From NCBI GenBank assembly GCA_032209605.1, contig JASFXZ010000010.1, positions 6,159,385-6,223,384 on the forward strand: a stretch of DNA of 64,000 nt. Reading direction: 5' to 3'. The translations under genes and the position numbers were made by a program. A model generated the notes under the pieces. The model worked only from the letters and a program-made list of their open reading frames with translations, was not told where the DNA came from and searched no databases. Shown here in pieces: positions 28,201 to 40,200 of the stretch. The DNA is from Mactromeris polynyma. Lineage: Eukaryota; Mollusca; Bivalvia; Venerida; Mactridae. Position 1 is the stretch's first letter. The number at the start of each line of letters is the position of its first letter.

Positions 28201-31200
28201 TTTCTATGCTAATTTATAGAATATTATTGATCAATAAAATGTATGTCTTGGCGTGAGAATCAGAAAGCGGAGGATTCTCATCATAATGTGGCTTGCTTTA
28301 ACTTACAATTTAGATGATAATAGTTGTAAACTGGTGTAGATTGGATGAAAATTGTGTGTAATTTACACATATTTTCTATGACATCATTGGTGGTGATGAT
28401 CTTTTGAAGAAAAAGAAAAAAAAAAGAAAAAATGTTACAGTATAAAATAAAGGAGCTTATTTCTCTACCAGTTATGCATGGAGATGAAAGAAAGTTATGT
28501 TGTAAAGCTATGAGGGGTAATTAGTACTGCATTGTGTGGGTGGGGGTAGTTATATATGATTAAATATCATTTGTATACATTTCGATGCACTTAGTCGTCA
28601 AAAGCAAAAATAGATGAGAATTTATGGAAATAAGTTTTGTGCAAGCATGGGAAGATTATTCTCAGACTTAATCCAAGATTTTCGAGGTATAATCTCCATA
28701 TTTAAAACTTAAAACATGAAAGTGCCTCATGAATTGTCATTATGCAGATCTTAGTGGGTATTTTTGATGAATGACATTTTAGCTGAATCACAGTTAATAA
28801 GGTAATTTTTTGAAAGAATCACCTTTTTTGAGAACTTTTGCAGAATCTGACATGAATTTTGAAAAGAAAATAGAAACTTAAATGTAACAAAAGAACTGTC
28901 TCGAGTCGGAGTTTGATTTACTGATAAATGGAATTGCATACAAAGTATTTTGGACTGCTTCCCTTTACATATATATTGGATGTTCGACAAGTTTAGATGT
29001 CTTTCACTAGATTTATGGGTGTTCTTTTCTACTATCCTTTTTTCATTGTATTGATTGAGTTCTAAGGAAAGTATGATCCAGTTTGACAAGAACATAATTT
29101 CGTGGAGAGATTTTGTGATTTCCTACTAAGACTTTTGTCTAGGACAATGATGAATCATTTGTTTTTCGCTTTCACGCGCTGTATTGATTTTATATAGGTT
29201 ACAATTTCACAGCAGAAGGGAAATACTCCATCTTTCTCTCACATTATTGGCACCAAATACTTTAATCTGATATTTAATGAAGCACAAAAGGAGTACCCAT
29301 TGTTCAGTGCCGCTGTATCAATACACACTGAAATGAAAATATATATAGAGATAGACAGAGCATACAATGTAGATTATGTGGCACTTAAAGACTAGGTGCA
29401 GACATTAATTTGGGATTAAATTGCTGAATAGCGATGTAATTAAATATACATTGTGCCTGTAAACATATTCAAAAACGTTTGTTAATGGTGAGATATTATT
29501 TGTCTTTTAGGTCTATACTCATCCCATTGCGCTTGTATTGTAATGACTTATTAACCAGCACCTGGTTTTAGGCGCGCGCCTGGTTTTAGTACTCATTTAT
29601 CTATAGGCAATAGCTATGTGGTAGAATAAGAGCCTCATTTCAAGTGAAAATGTAGATAGTGTGATAATACTCTCAATATTAGTTTTCTTAAGCTGACATA
29701 CCCAAATCCATTGCCAAATGGCCATATCTTCTCTGTCCCTGTTTTAGCATAATGTTGAGAAAACATAGATGTTCTGGCACTGTTTTAGCATAATGTTGAG
29801 AAAACATAGATGTTCTGGCACGAGTATAATCCTATCTACTGCGCAGTCAGTATTTTAATTGTTCAGTACATATGTACTGCTATCTATTGCCTGCATACTT
29901 GACCTTTTCCTAAATAGTCTAAATTAGAAGAACTTCCTGTCATCCATGAAATTAACCGCAATGTAAAGATCAGTTCCTGTCGAACTGTCACCAGCTGCTA
30001 ACTTTCTACTAACTGATCATAAGTTTTTCCTCTGACAATTTGTTTTCAAGTTTTGCCATTCTTATACATGTAATTATAGTTTTGTTTAACCTTGAGCTAT
30101 CATTGCACTATCATGTTTGACAATTTTAGTGGTGTTTGACCTTCAAATAGTTAGATCATGCCTTTGTTCTCATTGCAGTTTCTTCTCAGAGGAGATTGAC
30201 TTATCAGGACTTCAAGTTGATATGGCACTGAGGAAATTCCAGTCTTACTTCAGAATGCCTGTAAGTGCTTATATAAAACTGTATGAAGAAAGAAAATAAT
30301 TATGCATTTATTACTGGTACATCTACTGTATAGTAATTATACCTTGCATCAGACCAAAACCTCTTTAGTAGTGAATTACTTGTTATTTAAATGCTGGAAG
30401 TACATGTTTGAGTAAGACATATGTGTCAAGCCCTAGTGCCCCAGAGGTACGCTCCCTCACAGCGCTTTGATTCCACTACCGATACATGAAGGTATCGGAA
30501 TAAGCCCCGATGCTAAAGGAGAGTACTCCAGATGTAGAGCATCTGATCTGATTTTGAATTCAAATACTGCCTTTAGCAAGGTTCTGCAATAGGCAAGAGT
30601 ACTGGTTAGGAATCATGGACACAGTCATTGTAAACTTGTTTCATGCTTGAAGTAAAATAGGTAATTAAGTTTATAATAAAACAAACGTGAATGTTCTAAC
30701 ACTTTTCTTATTGAAGACTTTATTTTTCATATTCTTAACAAGAATGGCTTTTCTATTTTGTAGGGAGAAGCTCAAAAGATTGAACGCCTGATGGAGGTAA
30801 GTTTTGTTTGTATTGCTTTAAATACGGTATTGCATGAATACTGTGTGGTTTATGAAACAAAACTGCATACTTTCAGAATTTCCCCGCCAGCCACCAGCTG
30901 TCTTCTTTCATACATGTTAGCTGATATTCATAAATGTTCATAATATATATCTATTACAGATTTGTGTGAAATTTCGTCATCAAGTAATAAAATAACATAT
31001 GCTGTAGGATATCATTGCTAATCTGATAAGACATGTACAAATATAAGCATAATTTATACGGATAATAAAAAGATCATCGGCTTTATACCAATGTCAACAT
31101 TATTGTTTACCCTGTAAAATGACATTTCCATTGATCAGAATCTTCATTGTTATGGCGAATGGGTGAATGTAATATGAGGGTATTAAACTCATTATGTAGG

Positions 31201-34200
31201 ACTTATGACCCTGATCCTCTGCCTTAACTCCTCCCCCTTTTGACTACTCATGCTCCTTCTAATATTATTTGACTGTGGGATGTCTTACATTGTCGTGAAT
31301 ATTTTCTCCATCTAGTACCTGTACCATCCTTGAAGCAGTCAGCAAACATATGAGCCTTTCCTTCTTTGCTATTTTGTTGCATTCATTATCTTGTTGAAAT
31401 GGATCTCATTTTATTCTAGAACCCACACATGCATAGTTTGTGCATGATATAAATTGACCATTATTACTGTAATTCAATCTTCCATTGAATGATAGTTATC
31501 TGTCTGTTTGATCTACCTTACATTGCAAACATGCCACAATAGACCACAGTTAGGTCTAAGAGTTCAGGTACTAGGCTAGGCTATTGTTAACCATTAATAT
31601 AACCGAAACTAGGTTGTGCAGAATTTTTGTGTCAGTTTTTTGTGAGCTTTGATCTGTAAAAGTACATTTGGGTTTCTTGGTTTATTAGCACTTGAGTCAA
31701 GTGTTCATTTACAGTTAGTGTTGATGTATATGTTTTATTCTAACCTATGATTCATATGATATCACTACACTTTGTAACACTTGTACTTTTTAGTCAGTGT
31801 TAATAATATTATTATAATTTTGGTATTTTTATGACAAACATCCTTACCACACACACTTGTGGTAACCTGGTTTGGATGATTTCTAAGTTGGGATACAATG
31901 TGTGTTCTGTTTTAATGTAACTAGAACAGGCAATGTTGCATGTCATAATACAGGCTATGTCTGATTTGATACTAGTGTTTTGAAGTAGTTCATCTTGATT
32001 GTGAACTGATTGGATCTCTCTGTTTTATTCCATTCATGAATTATGTATCCGATAGATTACAATGTATTATGTAAAAATTTGGTACAATAGTCACTGTGTG
32101 TGGTATACTGGTTACTTCGGGATATTTGTTACAGTTTGCAAAAATGGCGGCACATGTTAATCATTGTTTTGATTATTTGTTAAGAAATCGGCATAAAAAC
32201 GCTTCAAAATTTCGACACTTATGCATTTTACCTCATTACATAGATTCAAGTTACATAATTTTGACCATAAAAGCTCAAGTTGTTGTAAGTGAATCATAAA
32301 CAAGTTGCAAGATACTCCTGGTTGACCAGTATGAGCACGCCTGGTTAGCTCAGTGGTTAGAGCATGAGGCTGACACCTGGAAGTACACGTTCGACTCTCG
32401 TGCTGGGCGAGTCATGTCCTTCCGTGACAGTTGGCTACGGTCATTTCTCCTCCTCCACTGATTCATGTGGAGAAGATGTCATCTGCTTGTGGAAGAGCTT
32501 GCTAACACTAGTGGATAATTAATTGCCAGAAAACTGGTTAGGCCAACTGACCACTGCATATAACTGAATTTAATTTTTAAAAATGGGGTTAAACTAGATC
32601 AAAACAATTGACCAATATGGGTCTGGCCAACTTTATTGATGTGGTATTTTTGTACTTACAATGTATTTGGTGTGTATTTTCAGGTGTTTGCAGAACGTTA
32701 CGTTGATTGTAACCCGGACCAAGTTAAAAACTTCAAGAATCCAGAGACTGTGTTACTACTTGCATTTGCTATCATCATGTTGAACACTGACCTGCATAAT
32801 GCCAGCATTAAGCCTGAACGTAAAATGAAGCAAGAGGACTTTGTTAAAAACCTTCGAGGTATGTCAACTTGACCTCGGTGAAGCTGTGGCATAAGCCAAA
32901 ACCATTTCAATGCATTAGTATTATCCTCTGAATTTCTGATAGTCTGTTCTTATGAATTAGAAATTACCATTTATATACCATTATTTTGAAGTACACATAC
33001 TACTTTTCAAAAGAAAAAAATGTGAAATATTGGTAAGAGCTTAAGGAAATGTAATTATGTCTACAATTGAACATATATTTTGGACAATTTACGTAAAATA
33101 TGTCATATTTTAATTAGTGTTTATTTTGTGGATCAAAACAAAATGGGTTGTCTTCGAGGAAAACAGTTTGCACCATATAAAGCACTAAAAATGGTTCTCG
33201 AAATGTTCATCCCTTGGTACATGTAATTAGCTGTTTAACTTAGTCGATGTCATAAATTTTAATGCTTCCAAAATAATGAGTAAAATTCCACAAAAAAACT
33301 GTTTTTGGATTAAATTGTATGGAAAAATAATAAAAATTGATTTATACTTTCATGCAACATTATAATATTTGATAAGGAGAATGTACTTAGCAATGAAATA
33401 TTTACTGCATATACTTGATCATGCATATACTTGATCACACTTATACATGAAAGTTTTTCTGCGTAAACCCTTCAATATTCATTGATTCTGAGAAATACTT
33501 GTAACGATGCAATTGTAAGATACTCGGCCAAGTTCTTTATTTCTCCATTCTGCTTGGATTACTGGCTGCTAGCAATAAAATGAATGATTTTTTAACGAAT
33601 CTATGAAAAACAAATGTTGGGGGGGGGGGGTTATATCTATTACAGTATGCATGTCTAACCTTGAAATGAAAGTATGCTTGCTGTCAGTGTGATGAGTCAG
33701 TCAGAGAATTTAGAGCTCCCCAGAAAATACCGAGCTTTGCGAGCTTCACCAAATGGTGTATTTTTTCTTTGCAAAGTTCTTGCAAAAAATATGTGTTTGT
33801 CTTGCTTTGAAGTGCATGAGCAACAAAAGTCTCAACAAAAGTCTATTACACCATTTCACATCAGTTTCTTGTGCAAAAGTGTGGGTGGAAGATATAATAA
33901 CTCTTATAAAGTGAATGGGTCGCAGATATTTTTACCTGTAAACGTGTTGTATTATTTGGTTCACTGAAAGGGAAGCCAAATTGTTTGCTTACTTGGCCTA
34001 AAATTACGCTAACTATATCATAAACATATGGTAGATCACTTAAGGTTTCCTTGCTTTCTAAGTGACAAATGGATAGAAATGCAAAATATGAAAAATCAAG
34101 ATACTTTTTTCCCCTTCACAGCTGGAGAACTCGTTATGTAAATTTATGAAGAAAATATAAGTAATGATAGACTGGATAGTTGGCGTGATAATGTTTTTTT

Positions 34201-37200
34201 TCTAATTGACCATTGCAGCATTGAGTCTATCCACATGTAATCTTAATTACTAGATGCCTTTATCTTGCGTTTGTTGGGTTCTACATTAATCATGTGTTCT
34301 TGTCGAAACGAGCTGGAGTAAAAATCCTCATTTTACAAATTTATGTCTGAGATTATCTAGAAGCACATTTTTATACTCAATTTGTCCGATCTGTGCTGAT
34401 AACGTTTGTCAAGCAGTTGGGATTAGTGATCGCATTTCTATTTTTCTTAACTGTCAATTTGAAGCGCTGATTAGATGCATGTTCTTTTAATTACTTAAAG
34501 GTTTGAAGTGTAATATTTGAGACATGAATCATGAATTGTACACTGTTTCTTGTTATAAAACCCCAAATTTCTGCCTTAATGTAAAACGGAAAGTATATGA
34601 AGGGCTAACGATATTCTTCAAGTGGTTACTTCTAAAAACGTTTTTATGGTGAAGATCATTTTGTACATCCACAGTGTATTAATGTTGTTTTCAAAGCTGA
34701 AGAGGTGTTTATAAATGATGCCTTTCATGTTGTTACTTACAGTATAATACTTTGTAAATAATATTTTCATAAAGAGAAGTGTCTGTTATATCTATGATTA
34801 TTTATTTTCCCTGACTAGATCTTTCCTTCACTGGTTAATGATTTATTACTTACGATTTGTTTGATTACCTTACTTTGGGTTTTATACTTTGCTTTGCGTA
34901 GATTACCTGGCTTTAGGTTCAGTTTTACCTTGCTTTTGTCAGATTACCTGGATTTGAGTTCATTTTTCCACTTTTTGGCTCATTTTCAGTGTTTCACCTT
35001 GCATCCCTACTGTTTGTTGTATAATGATTAACTTGATAAAATTCACAGAGAAATCAGGTGAAAATAAAACTCTTGAAGCAGGGAAAGTTTTTCTGTTAGT
35101 GATAATAAATGATAACATAGTTGCCAACATTTGAGAATTGAGGAATTTTTTTTATTGATATTTGTCCTGTATGTCTTTATGAAATCTATTTTCTGTTGAA
35201 ACAACAATAATGTAAAGATAAATAATCAAAATATAACCTGTTGCTGTAATACTGAAAAAAATCTTTAAGATAGAAAATATGTGTCTGAAGGTATTCCTTA
35301 CATCAAAGTATCATCTTTAATACCACTTTTGATGCAGTCTTTTTTTGTGATTTCCAAATTGAATTCAGTTGATCATTGTGGATAAATCTAATTGCTTCTT
35401 AAGATTTTTGTTCTTAAAATAGGATTTTTCAGGAAGTTTTGTCTTAATTGAAATCATTAAGCTTTTAGAATGAGTGTGTGTAGAAATTAGTCATATTCTG
35501 CTCGTTTGTACATTGGTTATATAAAATTACCCTATCAAGATGTTAATGATTTTGTGGTTAATGTTTGTTGGGGTTTTATTTGGGGGGGGGGGGGGGGTTG
35601 TGATATATTTCATGTTCAATTAAGCATCTGTACGGTGTATGAAACAGTGCAGCTGCATTAAGTGTTCAAAGAGGCCACTTGATATTAACTCATAGATTTT
35701 CATCTCCAGTGCATGATGACCTGATATGTTGAAAATTGATCTGTTACAATTTGTGTATTATGATTTCAATGGAACGCATAATTGGACTTTCTGCTTACCA
35801 TGCTTATGTAAAAGGCATATTCAAATAAATTTCACTTAAAATTTCAGGTATTGATGATGACGAAGATGTTGATCGAGACCTTCTGATCGGAATTTATGAG
35901 CGAGTCACGGTACAAGAATTCCGGCCTGGTGTAGATCATGTGACCCAGGTGATGAAAGTCGAACAGACAATAGTTGGGAACAGAAAGCCGGTAAGAAAGA
36001 CTACAATTTAACAACATACAAATATGCTTTGCTCTATTCTTCGTCCAGTTTCATGCTCATGAAATTTCACAATGTTGCGATATAAATAATATTAATTGTC
36101 AAATTTTATTGAAGTGTTTAGGCATAAATTAATAATTTTGTAACCTAAAAACTCATACCACTTACTATTCTGTTGATGGGTTAGTGAGGTTTATATATAC
36201 ATTCATTTGTGGATGTTTTATGATGCCTTGTTGGTTGTTTCTCATACTTGGACTAAATTTTCAGGCATTGGCATTACCTCATCGCAGACTGGTTTGCTAT
36301 TGTCGTCTGTATCAAGTACATGATCCCAATAAGAAAGAGAAGATTGGTCTACATCAGCGAGAAGTCTTCCTCTTCAATGATTTATTACTGGTTTGTAATT
36401 TTCTATTGTTTCCATGGTAACCTGTTTGCACTTTGTTCTATGATGAAATGATTGATGTACTAAAACATATCTGAACTGATTTTATATTCACAAGATGAAG
36501 TATAGCTGTAAATGTTTTGAGCATACAAATCATAAAAAAATATTTTTTTCTGACTTGATTTCCTATTTCATTATCTAATGATACAGACAGTAATTTGTCG
36601 GTTAGTCAATATTTTTGTTGTTAAGCTGCACTCTGTGTAAAATTTGTAATATAAATGATCTGTTATGATAAAGTTTGGAATTTAGATTGAGTTAGGCTTT
36701 TAATGGTCTGAAATATCAGTATTATTGTTATTGTAGAGTTATCATTATTTCAAAATGGCTTCAGGGCAAACATTGCATTGCAGTCAGTACGTGCACTTGA
36801 TTTAGAATTTATCACAATTAATGTTTTAAGTGCAGTAGGTTTATGTGTAAATATTTTGCACATGACAGTATGTATCAAACGTAATGCATGTGTTTTATTG
36901 CTTTACTTCAGGTAACAAAGATATTCAGTAAGAAGAAGAGTGGTATCACATATTCCTTCAAGCAATCATTCTCATTGTGCGATATGCAAGTTTACCTATT
37001 TGAAACACCTCGTAAGTTGTGATATCTGTTTATCAGCACTTTTAGTGATGAAAGAAAAACATCGTTTTTCTATAAATATTGTATCCAGCAATTGTTAATG
37101 CTGCAGAAAACAATTTCCATATGACAAAATAATTTCATTTCACTGCTGGAATTATCTGCGTACTGGTGGGATATGTTTTGTTTTAATGCATAACGCCTTC

Positions 37201-40200
37201 AAACGCATCTACCTATGTACTTAGATATTGTACAATAGCTTGTTGTATTATTGCCTTTTGGTGAAAATGTTAGTGCAGAAATCTTGCAAACTTTGCTCAA
37301 TAAAAAAGGGAACACATTACCTAATGTTCCATCAATATTGAATAATTTATTTATAGATACTATTTTATTGCAAATGTAAAAAGAAATTATAACACAGAGA
37401 CTACATGCGACAAAAGCAATATAATTATCAAGATTGATGCCTTCGCATGGCAGATTTTTACCCTTAAACTTCGATGTGCAGAAAAAAAAAAAAATTTGAA
37501 ATTGTATGGTTTTTTTTCTATTGAGTATATATAATATTATATAATGTATAATAGATGGGCAAAGAAACTGTAAAGCAGCACAGCTTTGAACATTTATTTA
37601 TTGCTTAACTTAATCTTATTAATGCATGAGATGATTAGAGTACAATACATTATTCTCCTCTTGTTTTCAGACTATTCATTTGGTGTACGACTGGTCAATA
37701 ACATAGACAGCAAAGTACTTGTTACATTCAATGCAAGAAATGACCATGACAGGCAGAAATTTGTTGAAGATTTGAAGGAAGCCATATTGGAGGTAAATGA
37801 CTTCTGTTGTTTTGATTGGTCAATATTTGATCACATGATTACAAAAGAAAGAACGAATAGCAAGTCAGCTGAGAGAGACCTTGATGAAACAATTCAAATC
37901 TCTGTAGACATTTTATGAGTAATTACCTTTTTGTGAAAACACCCCTTATGATCATTATGAAATTTTGTGATTATATGTGCGTAAGTTTAAGAATGATTTA
38001 TCTTCCGATCTAAATTTAAAATTCATTTGTCTTCAGTGCAATGGTATGGAAAGTTTACGAATTGATGAACAGCAACGACACAACCCTACTTCATTAGATC
38101 GACACTATTCCAACGATGACACTCGTATCAACATGTACGAATACATGAAGACATCGGACCCAAACTCTAATAGGTTGTCTGCCCCTGATTACAGTGGCTT
38201 GAAGCAGTCGTTTCCCCTGTCCAATTCTCTCACTGACTTATGTGGAGGTATGCATGTGCATGCTGGATATCTCGACAACATGGCAATATCTGATCGAAAC
38301 AAGAAAGGCATTCTTTGTAATTCTCAAATACAAACTCAAAACTTGAATTATTTTGACTCTGATTCTTATTTTATTTCTGGTAAAAATGCAGCTAAACTTG
38401 TCTCACTCAATAGTAGATGAATTTTGTGTGCTTCATAATGTCTTTCTTCTAATTTACATTGGACGATGTCAACTGTTACTTATAAAATTCTTATTGTTGA
38501 ATGGCTGCCCTGTAAGGAACATTTCATGAACGCTTTTCGAGAATATGACCTACAAAGGTACCCTTTTTTCCTACTGCTCAGAATTATGGGAAATCTAAAA
38601 ACACAAGTTTAGACTGAATATTTCTATAGGTACATTATTTTGGAAAGAGAAGACGAGATCAGATATTGTCATTTGTGTGTATCTTTTTTTAGTTTTATTT
38701 ATGTTTTATTTGTAATTTTGGAAATTTAAAGTTAAATGATTGATTATTTGACTTAAGTTAATCATATTTGTATGTAAAACTGAATAAATGAAAACATGAA
38801 GTATTTACATTGTAAGGATTGATTTTCAAATTAATATGTAACTGTGTTATACTATAAGGTAAAATTTCTATTATATGCTTATGCTGTTGGGCTTGTGTAC
38901 TATTTTATAAGAACCAAAACCTAGGATTATTCATATTTAATAAAAAGTGTTTATTTATTTAAATAGGGGAACAGGCTTCAAAATAATATTGCTTTGTTTA
39001 GTATTGTCGAGGTTTGTTGCAAGTTTTTCCATATTTGACACACAAAGTTGAATGTTAGATATAACATCTATCCCCGGCTTTTTTCAGTGACCTATTGAAT
39101 TTTTGTCAACTTTTCTGTACGTGTATTTATTATTTATTTCTCTCTTCCTTTGGTGTTGTTGAACATTCGTTTCGTATATCTTTGGTTCACATCCTTTCAT
39201 GGAGGAGTATAAATCAATGTTCTGTTTGTGGTAGTTTTAGATGTGTCTGTCCACCTGTCTGTGTGTTCGTGTTCCATTTTGTGCACATTGCAAAATTATT
39301 CAACTGGTATACATATGAGCACTTGTGCTGTGCTAATTTTAAGCTCGGGATATGTACACATGTCAACATGGTTTGTGCGATTATGATCTAGATGTAGACA
39401 CATTTTGCTTTTAAGTTAAAGGATAATTCTGTTGGCGGAGAGTTATGCTGAATAGTTGTATGTTTCTTATCATGCCTTAACATTGAAAATGAATGCGGGA
39501 CAATTAATGCACTGTCTGAAAAGCTGCAAATATGCACGAGATCTCCGGGTGTAGGTAGATCGTGAGTCATCTGCACTGATGCAAACATCATGCACTTCTG
39601 CAATTTATCATGAAGCACACAGCATCAAGCTACTAAAGTTAATTGCCATCTCTGTTAAGTACCGTAACACGTTTAAATTATCCTATTAAATATGATGCTT
39701 GTTTTTGCTGTGCATTATTTCTGATGATGAGTAAAGATTACTGCTAATAGTCTTTATATATGATAATATTGATTTTAAATCTGTTATGTTTTTCTTGACG
39801 AATGTGTTTAAAACAGTTGAATTGTACTACATTCTGGAATTGTGTTTTTTTAAGCAAAAACATCTCGGCTTGTTCATGCAAGACGCTGTGAGAAATTTGA
39901 AACTTGTCATGAATAATTAAGTCTGCAAACATTTTATGCCTGGCACTTGTGTGAAACTTTGTACAATCTTAAGAATTCTGGCTTTACTGTCAACATTTTT
40001 GCAGAAGATGAAAGGTTGTATTGAGGTGCTTGTATAATGAACACAAATCTTCCCACAAGATTCTGGCCTTTCTATCATTCATTCCTAGTTTAATCTGTTT
40101 GAGTCTCATACATTGCAGCTCATATTGAACAGTAAGATTCCAAATGTCTTTCTTAAATAGTTTTCCCTCTGCTTGCTCTCAGAAATTCGAAAAAAGAATT

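Larger units (their letters stand above)
22970..30178 (+). other. IQSEC intron 3 (7.2 kb)
   Basis: The intron inside the Sec7 domain. It carries the 54-bp and 37-bp tandem arrays and a 41-bp duplication; no coding exon was found in it. Confidence 0.6.
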
